DNA of 64,000 nt from Dichetophora obliterata (taxonomy: Eukaryota; Arthropoda; Insecta; Diptera; Sciomyzidae), in contig OY986436.1 in the NCBI GenBank assembly GCA_963920525.1, forward strand, positions 7,180,501 through 7,244,500. Reading direction: 5' to 3'. Every line of letters starts with the position of its first letter. Position 1 is the stretch's first letter. The notes beneath the pieces are model-generated. The model was given only the letters and a program-made list of their open reading frames with translations. It was not told where the DNA came from and searched no databases. Below, piece after piece: positions 10,342-21,397 of the stretch. A program made the translations under genes and the position numbers.

Positions 10342-10868
10342 GGGCTGTTCACATTTCAAAACGCTCATCAAATCGATCATCAACTGATTTGACAAATGAT
10401 TTGACCAACAGAATTTGTATGGATTTGATGGCGATTTGACGAATGTGAACACTCATCAAATCGTTGGTCAAATCGTTTGATGAAAATCAAAATTTTTTGA
10501 TTTTTCTGCTGATTTGACGAACGATTTGACCAGTGTGAACACTCGTCAAATCATGTAGTACGATTTTGTCAGTTCAAAAAAGTTTTCAACCTGTGCACAT
10601 CGCGGCAAAAGAAGGAGCGGAAGAAAAAAATAACAAAATAATAATAAATAACTGTTGCAAACAATTTATAATAATTTATTAAATAATTTCTTCTTCTTCC
10701 AATACGATTTTAATAACAAAAGGTATAAAAATTTTCCGTCATCGCGATGTGCTTACTTCGGTGTTCAAGATAAAATGAAATTTGACGAAAAATTTGAAGA
10801 GTCAGAACACTTCTGTGGTCAAACGATTTGACAAATGATTTGATGAGCGGTTTGAAATGTGAACAGCC
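10342..10868. mobile_element. TIR element with internal copies of its terminus
   Basis: The left end GGGCTGTTCACATTTCAAA then CGCTCATCAAATC is mirrored at the right end (GATTTGATGAGCGG then TTTGAAATGTGAACAGCC). The motif 'TTTGACGAA(T/C)GTGAACACTC(A/G)TCAAATC' recurs internally at about 10433-10465 and 10505-10555, so the interior is built from partial terminus copies. Related sequence occurs in ANKRD29 intron 3 at about 52995-53050, 54847-54890, 55100-55260 and 56085-56190. No transposase; non-autonomous. Confidence 0.75.
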
Positions 10869-11194
10869 ATTATGGCTTGCAATCTTGCAATATGGAGTTG
10901 GCAATCAGCTGTCTTTTTTCTTGTTTGACAGCCATTTTGCATTTTTCTTAAAAATTTTTAATGTGTATACCTTAAAAATTGAGTAGCATGCAGAAAAATT
11001 TATGAAATAATTAATTTATATAATAAATGATAAAATTATATGTTTATTTCATAACATGAGAAAATCCACCCTTGCAATATTGCCATTCTTTGCAGTAGAA
11101 TTTAAAAGATATAAAGCAACGAATTATTGCTTGTCGAGACGATCCGCCCCGTAAGGTAGAAAAGTGCAATGCCGCGAAAAAGCTTGCAAAATAT
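10869..11194. other. Intergenic, nothing recognised
   Basis: No protein-like frame and no clear repeat boundary. GC rises briefly around 11130-11180 (GACGATCCGCCCCGTAAGG) without an identifiable feature. Confidence 0.3.
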
Positions 11195-11640
11195 TTAAGG
11201 TAAAAATAAAAAGCAAAAATTGCCCTATATATTTTTGAGGTCCAATAACTGGTAAATTTTGATTTTTTAAGCCAAAAATAATAAGCAAAATTAGAAAAAA
11301 AACCCTAATTTAGCTATTTATCAATTACGGTTTTGGTTGTAACATACACTTTAATCCTAATTTTGCTTTTAATTTTTGCCTTAAAAAAAATCAAAATTTA
11401 CCAGTTATTTTGTCCTAAAAATATATCGGGCAAATTTTGCTTTTTATTTTTGCCTTAAAAAATCAAAATTGATTATTTATTTTGTGCTTAAAATATATCG
11501 GGCGAATTTCACTTTTTATTTTTGCCTAAAAAAATAAAAATCAAAATTTACCGTTTATTTTGTGCTCAAAAAAATATCGGACAGATTTTGCTTTTTATTT
11601 TTGGATTAAAAAAAAACATAAAAAGCAGAAATAATTATTA
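11195..11640. repeat. Tandem and inverted array of about 90-bp units
   Basis: Units containing TTTTTATTTTTGCC, AAATCAAAATTTACC and ATATATCGGGC repeat about four times head-to-tail from about 11335 to 11620. An inverted unit (AAAATAAAAAGCAAAAATTG..GGTAAATTTTGATTTTTTAA) lies at about 11203-11275. The layout suggests a foldback element whose right arm expanded as a tandem array. Confidence 0.6.
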
Positions 11641-12169
11641 TTTATTGCTCAAAATTGTTAAATTTAATAGAAAATCAAGTTCTATAATGTGAGAGGGTCC
11701 TAATGGTACCTTCAAAACGGCGGTACGACAATTTTTTCACAATGCTTTTTTGGTTTAAAAATCTACAAATAATTATTATATAGTTCCTGCAAAAATCAGT
11801 GAAACAAATTAAAATTTTGCACATGAGCTTAGAAAAAACGAATAAAAACAAAGTCTACCTCCCATACAAAGTGTCGCCATAAGAATGGGTATATTTCTTA
11901 CAATTTGGTACAAATTAATTTAATAACTTTCAATTTTGCACACAGGCCAAAGTTTTCCATTTGCACTCTGAGTACGAAATGTGACAAAAACTAGAGTAAA
12001 GTATGTCTACCTCCCATACTAAATAACCTCATCATGTTACTAAATTCTTTATATATTCTGTCAAGAAAGTACCGTGAATAGATAATTTAAAAAGTACGTT
12101 TAAAGGATGTGTCAAAATTCTTACCAGAAGGTCAGACGATATATAAAGAATATTATCTGAGCGTTATGG

Positions 12170-12722
12170 CAATGTTCCCAACTTAGGGGTTTTCCCCCCT
12201 AAATTTAGGGGGGAAAAGTGGAATGGGATTTTTTAGGGCTTTTATATTTTTATGGGGTTTTTAGGGACTTTTTGATATTCTTAAGCATTGGATAATCCAA
12301 TTTACTACGATGTTTTTGAATTTATTCCGATTTTGCTATGCATTTACTCCTCAATTTTCCCCCTTTTTCATTCCCTGCTCGTTACCATGGTGTAAACAAA
12401 CAAGGTGAACGTGACGTCTAAATATTTTGCTAAAGCTGTAAAACTTGTGAATGAGTGAAAGAGATAGAACAAGCGATTTTCTATGGTGTGACAACTCAAG
12501 TGTTTGATTTTTACAACAAAAATTTAAAATCGCGTTCACTTTGTTTTAAATAAAAACCGATTTTTTTTTTTGCTAAATATTAAATCATTTATAACTGAAG
12601 ATAATAACAAAATGTTAATTGATTTTTTTTCGTTTTTGGAGGATTTCCAAGTAATTGTAGCGATTTTAGGAGTTTTTGACTAAAGCTTTAGGGATAAATA
12701 TTTGTGGGAGTTGATAACACTG
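12170..12722. mobile_element. hAT-type non-autonomous element, 553 bp
   Basis: The termini CAATGTTCCCAACTTAGG (left) and the inverse of GTTGATAACACTG (right) are imperfect inverted repeats. They are flanked by CGTTATGG (12162-12169) and CGTTATGC (12723-12730), an 8-bp target duplication with one mismatch, the size made by hAT transposases. Next to the left terminus is a hairpin of CCCCTAAATTTAGGGG type. The interior contains no transposase frame. Confidence 0.8.
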
Positions 12723-12730
12723 CGTTATGC

Positions 12731-14083
12731 GGCGTTTGAGAGCAAATTTGTAAAAAAAGGCCAGATTTGTGGAAAGAAAACTCATGTATTAACCACGATA
12801 ACGTTATTTATCGAATTGTTAATAATATTTTTATCAAAAAATTAAGATACAATTTTTTTGCAAATGTACAAACTTTTAACACTTATCTCAGTTTTTTTTT
12901 AATGACAAAGCACATGTTTCCGTGTATCAGTTTTGAATGTTTTTCTCAAAACAGTTAAAAGTGGTCTTGGCCATTTTTGAATCTAGGGGCCCTCAATTTA
13001 TTATGCATTTTTTATAAATTATGGTTGCTCTCGTGTAAAGTTTATTGCACAAACGAATGCGTATAGTTCGTGTAAGCAATCGACAAACAAAAACAAGAGT
13101 GTCAGGAAAAGATAATTATATATTTCAAAGGATTTTTCTACTGCGCAGGACATGCAATGCTAAATAAGAAACACAAAACAAGTATGCAATTAAAGAACAC
13201 GCTGCAGAAACGTATGCGAGAGAGTGAAGAAAAGCGAAAAATATTCGTTTCATAGCCGTTTTACGCTAGCTTCTGCCTAGCAAATTTAGTCTCAAAGTCC
13301 TTGCTTTTGACAGTTGATGCGTTACGATAGAAGTGAAAAGTTTAACAGCCTTTGGCAAGTGGAAAACAGTGTGCAAGGATACTATATCAATTTTCTCTAT
13401 TTACATCAATAGAGTAATCAGAGAAAATCAAATAAAAATTAATTCAACCACAGTAAGCAATAAGCCTAAAATCATGCTATGATTGTTTAATGTCAATATA
13501 ATGGTGCTGTGAAATAACTGCTGAGGTGAAATAAGAATTCATTTGAACTTCATGAAGGCTTTAAATAAAAAATATGCTAAAAATATACGGTATTGATTAA
13601 AATTTGCATGTTGAAAAAAGTTTAACCCGCCCATTATGGGGGTTGGGTGCCAATATGCTAGCATTGAAAAAAGAAAAATACGAACAAAATTTACCACACG
13701 TCTGTTTTGCTTGTCTGCTTTTAGGCTGAGCAAATATGGGTGTCTATTATACCTTGCACAATGCTGTTGCCTATGTTTAGGCTTTGTGTCACGCTTTTGA
13801 TGTATCGTGTTATTTACGTGAGGTTGTAGCTGCGTCTTTGTTGTATTCATCATGTTGCAGATTATTAAAATTAAACGTAGGCGAAAAATTTTCACAAACC
13901 AACCTTGACATTCGGTTAGTCGAACATTTTGAAGCATGTTAAAAAAAACTTGTGAACTAAATTGTTCCAAATCGCAAAATGGTTACGGGAACTTGCCGTG
14001 GACAAAGAGTGAAATAATTCTAATATAAAAAACAACAACAACAACCACAACATCAATCAGCCCTATCATGAATAATGTTTCAC
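12731..14083. other. Intergenic, no gene recognised
   Basis: No recognised protein. A 143-codon minus-strand frame (13539-13970) has low-complexity, non-globular composition and no recognisable motif, so it is treated as chance. The sequence is otherwise AT-rich without clear element ends. Confidence 0.35.
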
Positions 14084-14252
14084 GAGGAATCGGAAAAGGC
14101 AGTTTTAATTTTCAAGATAAAGCTCAAGAATATTTTGGAAATTTTGAATGCAAATTTGTTGATAAACCGTTGATGAACAAATTTACATCAAAAATTTCCA
14201 AAATGTTCTTGAGCTTTGTCTTAAAAATGAAAACTCCCTTTTCCTATCTGAG
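14084..14252. mobile_element. Foldback MITE, about 170 bp
   Basis: The whole segment folds on itself. The left half GGAAAAGGCAGTTTTAATTT, AAAGCTCAAGAATATTTTGG, AATTTGTTGATAAACCG is mirrored by CGTTGATGAACAAATTT, CCAAAATGTTCTTGAGCTTT, AAAACTCCCTTTTCC. There is almost no loop. A 73-codon frame crossing it is a by-product of the palindrome, not a gene. Confidence 0.7.
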
Positions 14253-15448
14253 GTGTATCTCTAGGGTAAGGCAAAGAGCAAAAAAATAAAAAATAAAAAA
14301 ATAAATAAATCACATCCGCTGTTGAAAAATCAAATTTTTCTGGCTCATTAAAACACTATTATGGATATTGAAAAAAATTTATCAGCTGTATTAACTTTAA
14401 TAAATTTAAAAACTGTTAAACTATCGTTTTGCGATCTTTTGAGTTAAATAAAAAATTCATTGAGAACCAATTTTTATGCCCGGTAAAAAATGGCACCAAT
14501 AAAATGGGAACATAAATATTATAAGCCGATGTCAGTCAACACAAACAGCACCTGGTATTGTTTTTGTTGTTGGCTGCAATGTGATCACTTGTTGTTAATC
14601 GTGTCTATAATCATGAGGTCGGCGGAAAAACTTGTTAATGTTACTGTTTTTGTTCTGTTGTGACTAGTTTGAGCTGAACAGAACAGAAAAAAATGGGAGC
14701 AGTGCATGGAAGCTGCCATAAACAGCATCGGCAGCGTGGTGATCTTCTGTGCTGTGTGGTTGTGAAACAATTTGCTGCTAAAAGCAAGGAAAAGATAATC
14801 AGAAAAATCATATCACTAATTCGACCAGTTTTTTAAGCAGTTTAAAGCGTTTAAAATGCACATTAAATGTAAATAAGTTGAAGTTCATAACAAACTTATA
14901 AACACGTAAAACAACTAAATAAATGCACTTTTTGTATTGGATTTGAAAAAAGACGATTTTAAATTTTAGACTAGTTTTATATTTGCCTAAGTTCGCAAAA
15001 GCATGTGCTGTAACATTAAACTATAATGAGATTTTTTGCACTCGCAGCTGTTTAATTGTCTGAAAAGAAAGTTTTGGATTTTTAGATTAGATGAATTTGT
15101 TTAAAATTTCTTAAAAATATATTTGAAGTTTTACCGCTTTATTTTGTATTACGAAAGAGCTCACCAACGACAAGGAAGACAAGAGAAGAAAACTTTTTTC
15201 TACACAAAATTGAATTGGTTTTCGCTAGTTTCAATCAGTTTTCAATTCGAAATAAAAAAATTATCGTTCAGAAATAAAAATATTTATATAATATAATTAA
15301 TAAAGAATGTAATATAACAAAAAATTTTATTTCTTTTATTCAATATTTCAATATTTTTTTTCGAATAATATTGATCAAAAATAATTTTTATTTTATAGTG
15401 GAAAAAATATCGAATGAAAAACAATTTTTATTTCTAGTCGAAAAATTA
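14253..15448. other. Intergenic, no gene recognised
   Basis: No reading frame, RNA gene or defined repeat end was recognised. The segment around 15280-15450 is extremely AT-rich and shares ATAAAAATTATTTTTATTTTA-like blocks with the tandem array that follows. Confidence 0.35.
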
Positions 15449-17772
15449 TAGGGGTATTCACGATGTGGCGTATTTGCCCTTTATTGTGTATTTTTGGTAA
15501 ATTTTGCAAAATTACAAAAAAATAAAATAATTCACAGTTTTCAAAATACAGTCCTGTGCAAAATACAACCACGAAACCATATTGAGTTCTTTGTAAATTT
15601 CTTAGTGTATTTGATCAGCTGATCGCAAAAGCATTTCTAGTCAACAAAGAGGATGCTACCGACTGCGCTGTGAGCTTATTTAATAAACAAGAATATCATT
15701 CAGTGTTTCTTTTAAATTTTTTTTTATTTCCTACAGTTAAACGATGATTTCAATTTATATTTCCAAGCAAAAGTACACACAAAAATCAGCAAATTTTAAG
15801 AATAATTTTTATTTTATAATGGAAAAAATATCGAATGAAAAAGAATTTTTATTTCTAGTCGAAAAATTATTAGGGGTATTCACGATGTGGCGTATTTGCC
15901 CTTGTATTGTGTATGTTTGGTAAATTTTGCAAAATTACAAAAAAAAATGCACAGTGTTCAAAATACAATCCTGTGCAAAAATACAACGACGAAACTCTTT
16001 TGAGCTCTTTGTAAAGTTCTTTGTGTATTTGATCAGCTGATCGCAAAAGCATTTCTACTCAACAAAGAGGATGCTACCGTCTGCGCTGTGAGCTTATTTA
16101 ATAAAAATGAATACCATTTAGTGTTTCTTTTAAATTTTTTTGATTTCCTACAGTTAAACGATGATTTAAATTTATATTTCTAAGCAAAAGTACATACAAA
16201 AATCAGCTAATTTAAAAAATTATTTTTTATTTTACAATGGAAAAAATATCGAATAAAATAATAAAAACTATTTTTATTTATAGTCAAAAAATTATTAGGG
16301 GTATTCACGATGTGGTGTATATGCCCTTGTATTGTGTATTTTTGGTAAATTTTGCAAAAATTAGCGCTTTGTTAATTTCTTTGTGTATCTGATCAGCTGA
16401 TCGATCGCAAAAGCATTTCTACTCATCAAAGAGGATGCTACCGGCTGCGCTGTGAGTTTTTTAAAACAAATTAATATCACTTAGTAGACGTATTCACGGG
16501 TTGTTGCGAATTGCAAGAGTATGAAAATGCAAGATATTTTGCGCACTAACGCGTGAACATCAATATTGCAACTTAATTATGCAATAAAATTAAATGTCGA
16601 ATGAACAATAACTATATTGCCACCTTATTTCAAAATCTTAAAAAGTTATTAAAATCTACGTACAAACTTAACTTTTTTAAAGTTTTACTCAGGTGGCAAC
16701 TATGTTTTAAAACAACCAAAACATGAATCATCTTTTTAGCATCACTGCTTGTGCGTTCTCGCAATTGGTTTGAGTAGTGCGTAATTCAAAAAGAGTTCCA
16801 AAATTGCTTCCAATGTGTTTGTTGTTGGAATAATGCGAGAGTTCGCAATCATGCATTTTCGCATCGTCGCAACTGCGTTTCGCATCAACCCGTGAATACC
16901 CCTAGAGTTTCGTTTAAATTTTCTTTTGATTTTCTACAGTTAAATGATGATTTCAATTTATGTTTCCAAGCAAACGTACATACAAAAATTAGCAAATTTA
17001 ATAAATAATTTTAATTTTATAATGGAAAAAAGATCGAATAAAATAATAATAGTTTTTATTTCTAGCCAAAAAATTATTAGGGGTATTCACAATGTGGTGT
17101 ATTTGCCTTTCCAAAAATTACAAAAAAAATGCAGTGTGCAAAATGCAATTCTGTGCAAAAATACAACGACGAAACCCTATTGAGTTCTTTGTAAATTTTT
17201 TTGTGTATTTGATTAGCTGATCGAAAAAGCATTTCTATTCAACATAGGGGATGCTACCGGCTGCGCTGTAAGTTTATCTAATAAAAATTAATATCATTTA
17301 GTGTTTCGTTCCAATTTTTTTTATGATTTTCTACAGTTAAATGATGATTTCAATTTATATTTCCAAACAAAAATGCATACAAAAATCAGCAAATTTAAAA
17401 AATATAATAGGGCATTCATTATGTGGTGTATTTGTGGTGTTATGTATATTTCTGATAAACTTGATATTTGCAGTAAATTTTCAAATGTGTATTTGATCAG
17501 CTGATCGCAAAAGCATTTCCACTCAGCATGGAGGAAGCTATCGGCTACGCTGTGAGTATATTCAATAAAGATTTTTGTGTTTCGTTTGAATTTTTTATGA
17601 TTTCCTTTAGTTAAATGATGATTTTAATAAAAATATCCAAACAAAAGGACACACAAAAATCAGCTGATTTTAAATATACAATACTTTAGTGAAAAGGTTC
17701 GTTCACAATAAGTTGTAAATATTGTAAATTTTGCAAAAATTTATCACAAATACACCACATCGTGAATACCCC
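15449..17772 (+). repeat. Tandem array of about 420-bp units with TIR-like ends
   Basis: The block GGGGTATTCACGATGTGGCG plus TATTTGCCCTT recurs at about 15450, 15873, 16296, 17083 and, shortened, 17412. Each is followed by GTAAATTTTGCAAAA, TTGATCAGCTGATCGCAAAA, GGATGCTACCG-CTGCGCTGTG and TACAGTTAAA-GATGATTT. Spacing is about 423 bp between the first three, and close to that between the third and fourth once the 16490-16902 insertion is removed. The array closes with the inverted terminus ACCACATCGTGAATACCCCT at about 17753-17772. A fragment recurs at 18570-18750. Structure: an inverted-repeat element whose body has multiplied in tandem. Confidence 0.8.
16490..16902. mobile_element. MITE inserted inside the tandem array
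   Basis: The termini GTATTCACGGGTTGTTGCGA and the inverse of TTCGCATCAACCCGTGAATA form about 20-bp inverted repeats. Compared with neighbouring array units the insertion splits the 'CATTTAGTGTTTCG' site, leaving TAG on both sides, consistent with a 3-bp target duplication. Its insertion postdates the array's expansion because only one unit carries it. No coding content. Confidence 0.75.
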
Positions 17773-17879
17773 TAATATGTTTCCGTCATTGTTGTATTTT
17801 GAACACTGCATTTTGTTTTTGTAATTTTACAAAATTTACTGCAAATATCAAGTTTATCAAAAATATACAATTTATACAC

Positions 17880-18344
17880 GGAGGGAAATAATATTCTTAT
17901 ATTGAGTAAATATTTTGCTTGATTTCAGAAAATTGAAAATTAAGTCTTATTTGCTCATATCAAGCATTAAAAACTAAAATTAAGAAAAAAAAATTATAAT
18001 CAGCATTTATTGCTAAAATTGAGTAAAATAAAATATTGCTTGAAACAAGCATAAAATACTTGATTCTAGAACCGGGAACAAGACTGGAATCAAGAAAATA
18101 TTTTCTTAATTTAAGCAAACGAAGAGTTAGTTATTTAAAATATTATTGAATTAAAGCGAATACATAGAGACTGGACAGTTTTTTATGTCAATAATATAAA
18201 AAGCCATATTCCAAAAAAGTTTTTGGGTTTAGTGCAATTTCTTCTCGCTAGGTGGCGTAAAAAAGTAGTCGTTTTCAGCAGGGGTCAAGATACTTTGGTC
18301 CCAATTTATCTGAAAAAAAAACATCAAAGTGCATATTTATAATG
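17880..18344. other. Intergenic, imperfect internal repeats only
   Basis: No coding frame. The stretch has scattered CTTGATT/AATCAAG and TCTTAATTT/AAATTAAGA inverted motifs between 17885 and 18120, probably a decayed inverted-repeat element of about 240 bp. Boundaries cannot be fixed. Confidence 0.3.
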
Positions 18345-18544
18345 GTTTAAACTCTAGTCAAATTAAACCGTGCTTAACTCACCAAAATTGGACGTTTAAA
18401 CTCGATTTAGGCAAAAAAGAAACACATTATATGATAATTTAAGTCAATTTAATTTCAAAGAATGCTAAAATATCTAGTTAAAGAGAGTTTAAGCGTCCAA
18501 TTTTGGTGAAATAAGCTCGGTTTAATTTGACTAGAGTTTAAACT
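18345..18544. mobile_element. Foldback MITE, 200 bp
   Basis: The ends GTTTAAACTCTAGTCAAATT and AATTTGACTAGAGTTTAAAC are perfect inverted repeats. The pairing continues inward through CACCAAAATTGGACGTTTAA and TTAAGCGTCCAATTTTGGTG. The central part (AATTTAAGTCAATTTAATTT) is the loop. No coding content. Confidence 0.85.
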
Positions 18545-19295
18545 CGCACTGAAAATTGGCTTTAGTGTTTCGATTAAATTTTGTTATGATTTTCTTTAGT
18601 TAAATGATGATTTTAATTAATATTTCCAAACAAAAGTACACACAAATCAGCTGATTTTAAAAATACAATGCTTTACTGAAGGTTCGTTCACAATAAGTTG
18701 TAAATATTGTTACATTTTATCACAAATATGCCACATTGTGAATGTATCTATTGATAAAAAATAATTTACATTTTTAACCAAAAAAACATCGGTTAAAAAA
18801 ATGTCATTACTGATTGAAAAAATATCGTTAAAAAACCATTTTTGTCTCTTTAAAAAAATAGCGATCGAAAATTAAATTTTTTTTACAAGGTCCATTGGTA
18901 CACAATTGAAGGGTTCGGGGCAACAAGTTACTGACCCACATAAAACAAGTTTGGAGATGAATGCGTTTAAAAGTTCGACGGCTTCTCTAAATCTCAATTT
19001 TTAATATTTTTAATTGTTCATATTTTTCCCCCATAAAGAGAGTTTTTAATATTAATTTTTAGAAATCCTGCACACAATAGTATCTGCATACTCAGAACTT
19101 TAAAATTCTTAGTCTGTCGGTGGTAGAAAATTAAAGAATAAATTCATATGTAAACATTCGATGTCGCCTGTTAGCCACATCTTTTAATTTGTTCACTATT
19201 TTTTAATATATTCACTATTGGTAGAAATCATCACGTAACAGTGGAGTTGTTGTGTGTGTATGCGTGCGAGTATCGAGCAGACTACAAACTAGCAC
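18545..19295. other. Intergenic with repeat fragments
   Basis: 18570-18750 repeats part of the 15.4-17.8 kb array. The segment 19070-19128 (TATCTGCATACTCAGAACTT.. TTCTTAGTCTGTCGGTGGTAG) recurs at 23825-23875 with few differences, so it is a dispersed repeat, possibly LINE-derived. 18895-19000 has somewhat higher GC but no frame I can assign. Confidence 0.4.
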
Positions 19296-20013
19296 CCAGT
19301 GGGCAATTGCAGGAGTCCGAAGGCCTTCTAGCAGGCCTGCGTTAGATTTTAAAAGGCCTTCCACACTCCTTGCAAACACCGTTTTATTGCTTGTATGAAA
19401 TGGAAAAATTTGTCAGGCAATATAAATATCAACTTGAAATAAAAAACGACTAACAATTTCAGATTTGAACCATGGTCGTCTCATGTGGCAGTCCGACATC
19501 GTACCCACTCGTCTATCGTGGTTGTTAAGTATCAATTGCTTATTTTGGAAGTAAGCTTTCGGGAGCCCGGGTTAGAGACCCAACTCGGAAAAAAAATTTT
19601 TTTGTTGTTTTTTTTTAAATTTACATTTTTTTACAAACTGTTCTGTGTATTTAAATTTTTTTTTAATTTTTTATAAATTTTCTTCATACAAAAATATAAG
19701 AAAAGACTTGGAGTTTTCCCATATAAATATTTTCATATAATATAATATGTAATGTGTTAGTTTTCGGGAGCCCGTGTTCGAGACCCAACTCGGACAAAAA
19801 TTAATTTGTTTGTTGTTTTTGTATTTAAAATTTTTTTGGGAATTTTTTTGTAAATTTTTTCATATAAAATAATATGAAAAGAATCAGAACCTTCAAAAGG
19901 TAGGCCTTACATAAGTGCTCATCAATGCAGTGATCATGGAAGGTGTATTGATGCCAATAATAGCAGTGCTAGCATGCCTTCTTCAGCGGAGCACTCGCTA
20001 AAATGCCCATTGG
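19296..20013 (+). mobile_element. TIR element containing tRNA-like SINE sequence (copy 1)
   Basis: The left end CCAGTGGGCAATTGCAGG is inverted at the right end (CTCGCTAAAATGCCCATTGG). Inside, about 19462-19525 on the minus strand reads like a tRNA head: an A-box-like GACGAGTGGGTACGATG and a B-box-like GGTTCAAATCT. Two further B-box-like segments (CGGGAGCCCG-GTT-GAGACCCAACTCGG) lie about 200 bp apart at 19560 and 19765 on the plus strand. The same composite, in the same order, forms 61992-62833, so the SINE-like part was already present when the element spread. Confidence 0.75.
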
Positions 20014-20150
20014 GCAGGAGAGTGCTCCGCAAACAAATTTGTTTTTATTTTCACGGGTAAAAGAAGCTCTCTCAATTTCCAGTTTTTTCTTTTACCAGCG
20101 AAAACAACAACAAATTCGTTCGTGTCCGCGCAAGTGTGACATGCGCCTAA
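20008..20150. mobile_element. Short foldback MITE, relative of 44917-45054
   Basis: The inner arms TTTTCACGGGTAAAAGAAGC and TTTTACCAGCGAAAACAACA, followed by TTCGTGTCCGCG and AAGTGTGACATGCGCC, match the element at 44917-45054. The left tip is altered and overlaps the right tip of the preceding element. Because both copies end in GTGACATGC they are one family. Confidence 0.65.
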
Positions 20151-20276
20151 CGAGTAGGCTAGTGCGCAACTATCTCTTTCTCTCTCTCTGTGTGGCTCGG
20201 TTTCTGTGATGTAGAATTTCGTTAAAACGCATTTGTTATTTTTATCACACGTGAGAATCTTTATTGCAATTAAGCT

Positions 20277-20803
20277 TTAACCCATTAATGACTAATGGTA
20301 TTTATTACCCATAAAACTGTTTACGAAAAAGGCCATATCTCGAAAGTGGTAGGAGATATCAAAATATTTTTTTTAAAACATTACGGAAAAATGAAAGAAT
20401 TTATTGTCTTTACAATGTAAAACGAAATTCATACAATTAAATGTTTCTTTTCGAGATCGAAGATGTGTGATTTTCAAAAATGACAAAATCCATATATAAA
20501 GCTATGTAGAAAATTAGAAAATGGAAAGATCGAGGTAAAAATTCGTGGTCAGTTTGCCTCTAGCATCCTCTATTTATCAGGTGTTCATTATGACAAAAGA
20601 ATGTTGCCATATATGCAAATTTTTATTAACACCAAGAACCCGGATTAGCCGATTGGGTATTTAAATATCCAATGCATAACTCAAATACGGCGATAGTTTC
20701 AAACCTGAAATTTAGCAAAGCAACTTGTATGGCTTATATAAGCTTCCTGATAAATTTTGAAAAAATCGTACGGCGGAGTCTATGAGCAGTCTTTAATGGG
20801 CTA
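20277..20803. mobile_element. Possible piggyBac-type MITE
   Basis: The ends CCCATTAATGACT and AGTCTTTAATGGG are inverted repeats starting with CCC. They are flanked by TTAA on the left and CTAA on the right, so a degraded TTAA target site is plausible. The interior (about 525 bp) has no transposase. The assignment rests only on CCC plus TTAA and is weak. Confidence 0.5.
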
Positions 20804-20849
20804 AGAAATAGAAACTGCAGCAAATGCATGTAATACAGTGTAGTCTAAT

Positions 20850-21350
20850 GTTAAAATTTGAAAAAAGTTTTTTTACTCTAGGGTGGACCCCAAAAATGTG
20901 TGTTTTTATTTCATACTTTTTGTGTATGTGCTGGCAGTAATTAAGTGGTCGCTGATTTCGAACCTGATGTTAAAATTTCAAAAAGTTTTTGACACTAGAA
21001 TGGATCCTAAATATGTGGTTTTTGTTTTATACTCTTTGTATATACGCTGATCGCTAATTTCGAATCTGATGTAAAAATTTCAAAAAGTTTTTGACACTAG
21101 GGTGGACTCTAAAAATGTGTTTTTTTGTTTTATACTCTTTGTAGATGCGACATTCGCGGATTTCGAACCTTTTGAAAAAAATTTCAAAAAATTACTAGGG
21201 TGGACCCTAAAAATGTGTTTTTGTTTTATACTCTTTGTAGTAGATGCGTTGGTCGCTGATTTCGAATCTTATGTAAGAATTTCGAAAAGTTTTTTTGACA
21301 CTAGGGTAAACCGACCCTAAAACTGTGTTTTTTGTTTTATACTCTAAAAT
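20850..21350 (+). repeat. Satellite-like tandem array, about 105-bp unit x5
   Basis: Each unit contains TTTTTGACACTAGGGTGGAC, CTAAAAATGTGTTTTTGTTT, TATACTCTTTGTA and TCGCTGATTTCGAACCTGAT. Unit starts are near 20872, 20985, 21088, 21190 and 21296. The units have diverged by substitution and short indels. A 72-codon frame across two units exists only because the unit lacks stops in that frame. Confidence 0.85.
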
Positions 21351-21397
21351 CCTGTTTTCAACTTTTCAATCACTTCAAGCTACATACGAGGAACATG

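Noticed and set aside
13539..13970. 143-codon minus-strand frame as a gene
   Set aside because: Composition is low complexity with no domain-like pattern, no splice partners and no similarity I recognise.
14068..14289. 73-codon frame as a small protein gene
   Set aside because: It is the translation of a foldback element; the palindrome explains it fully.
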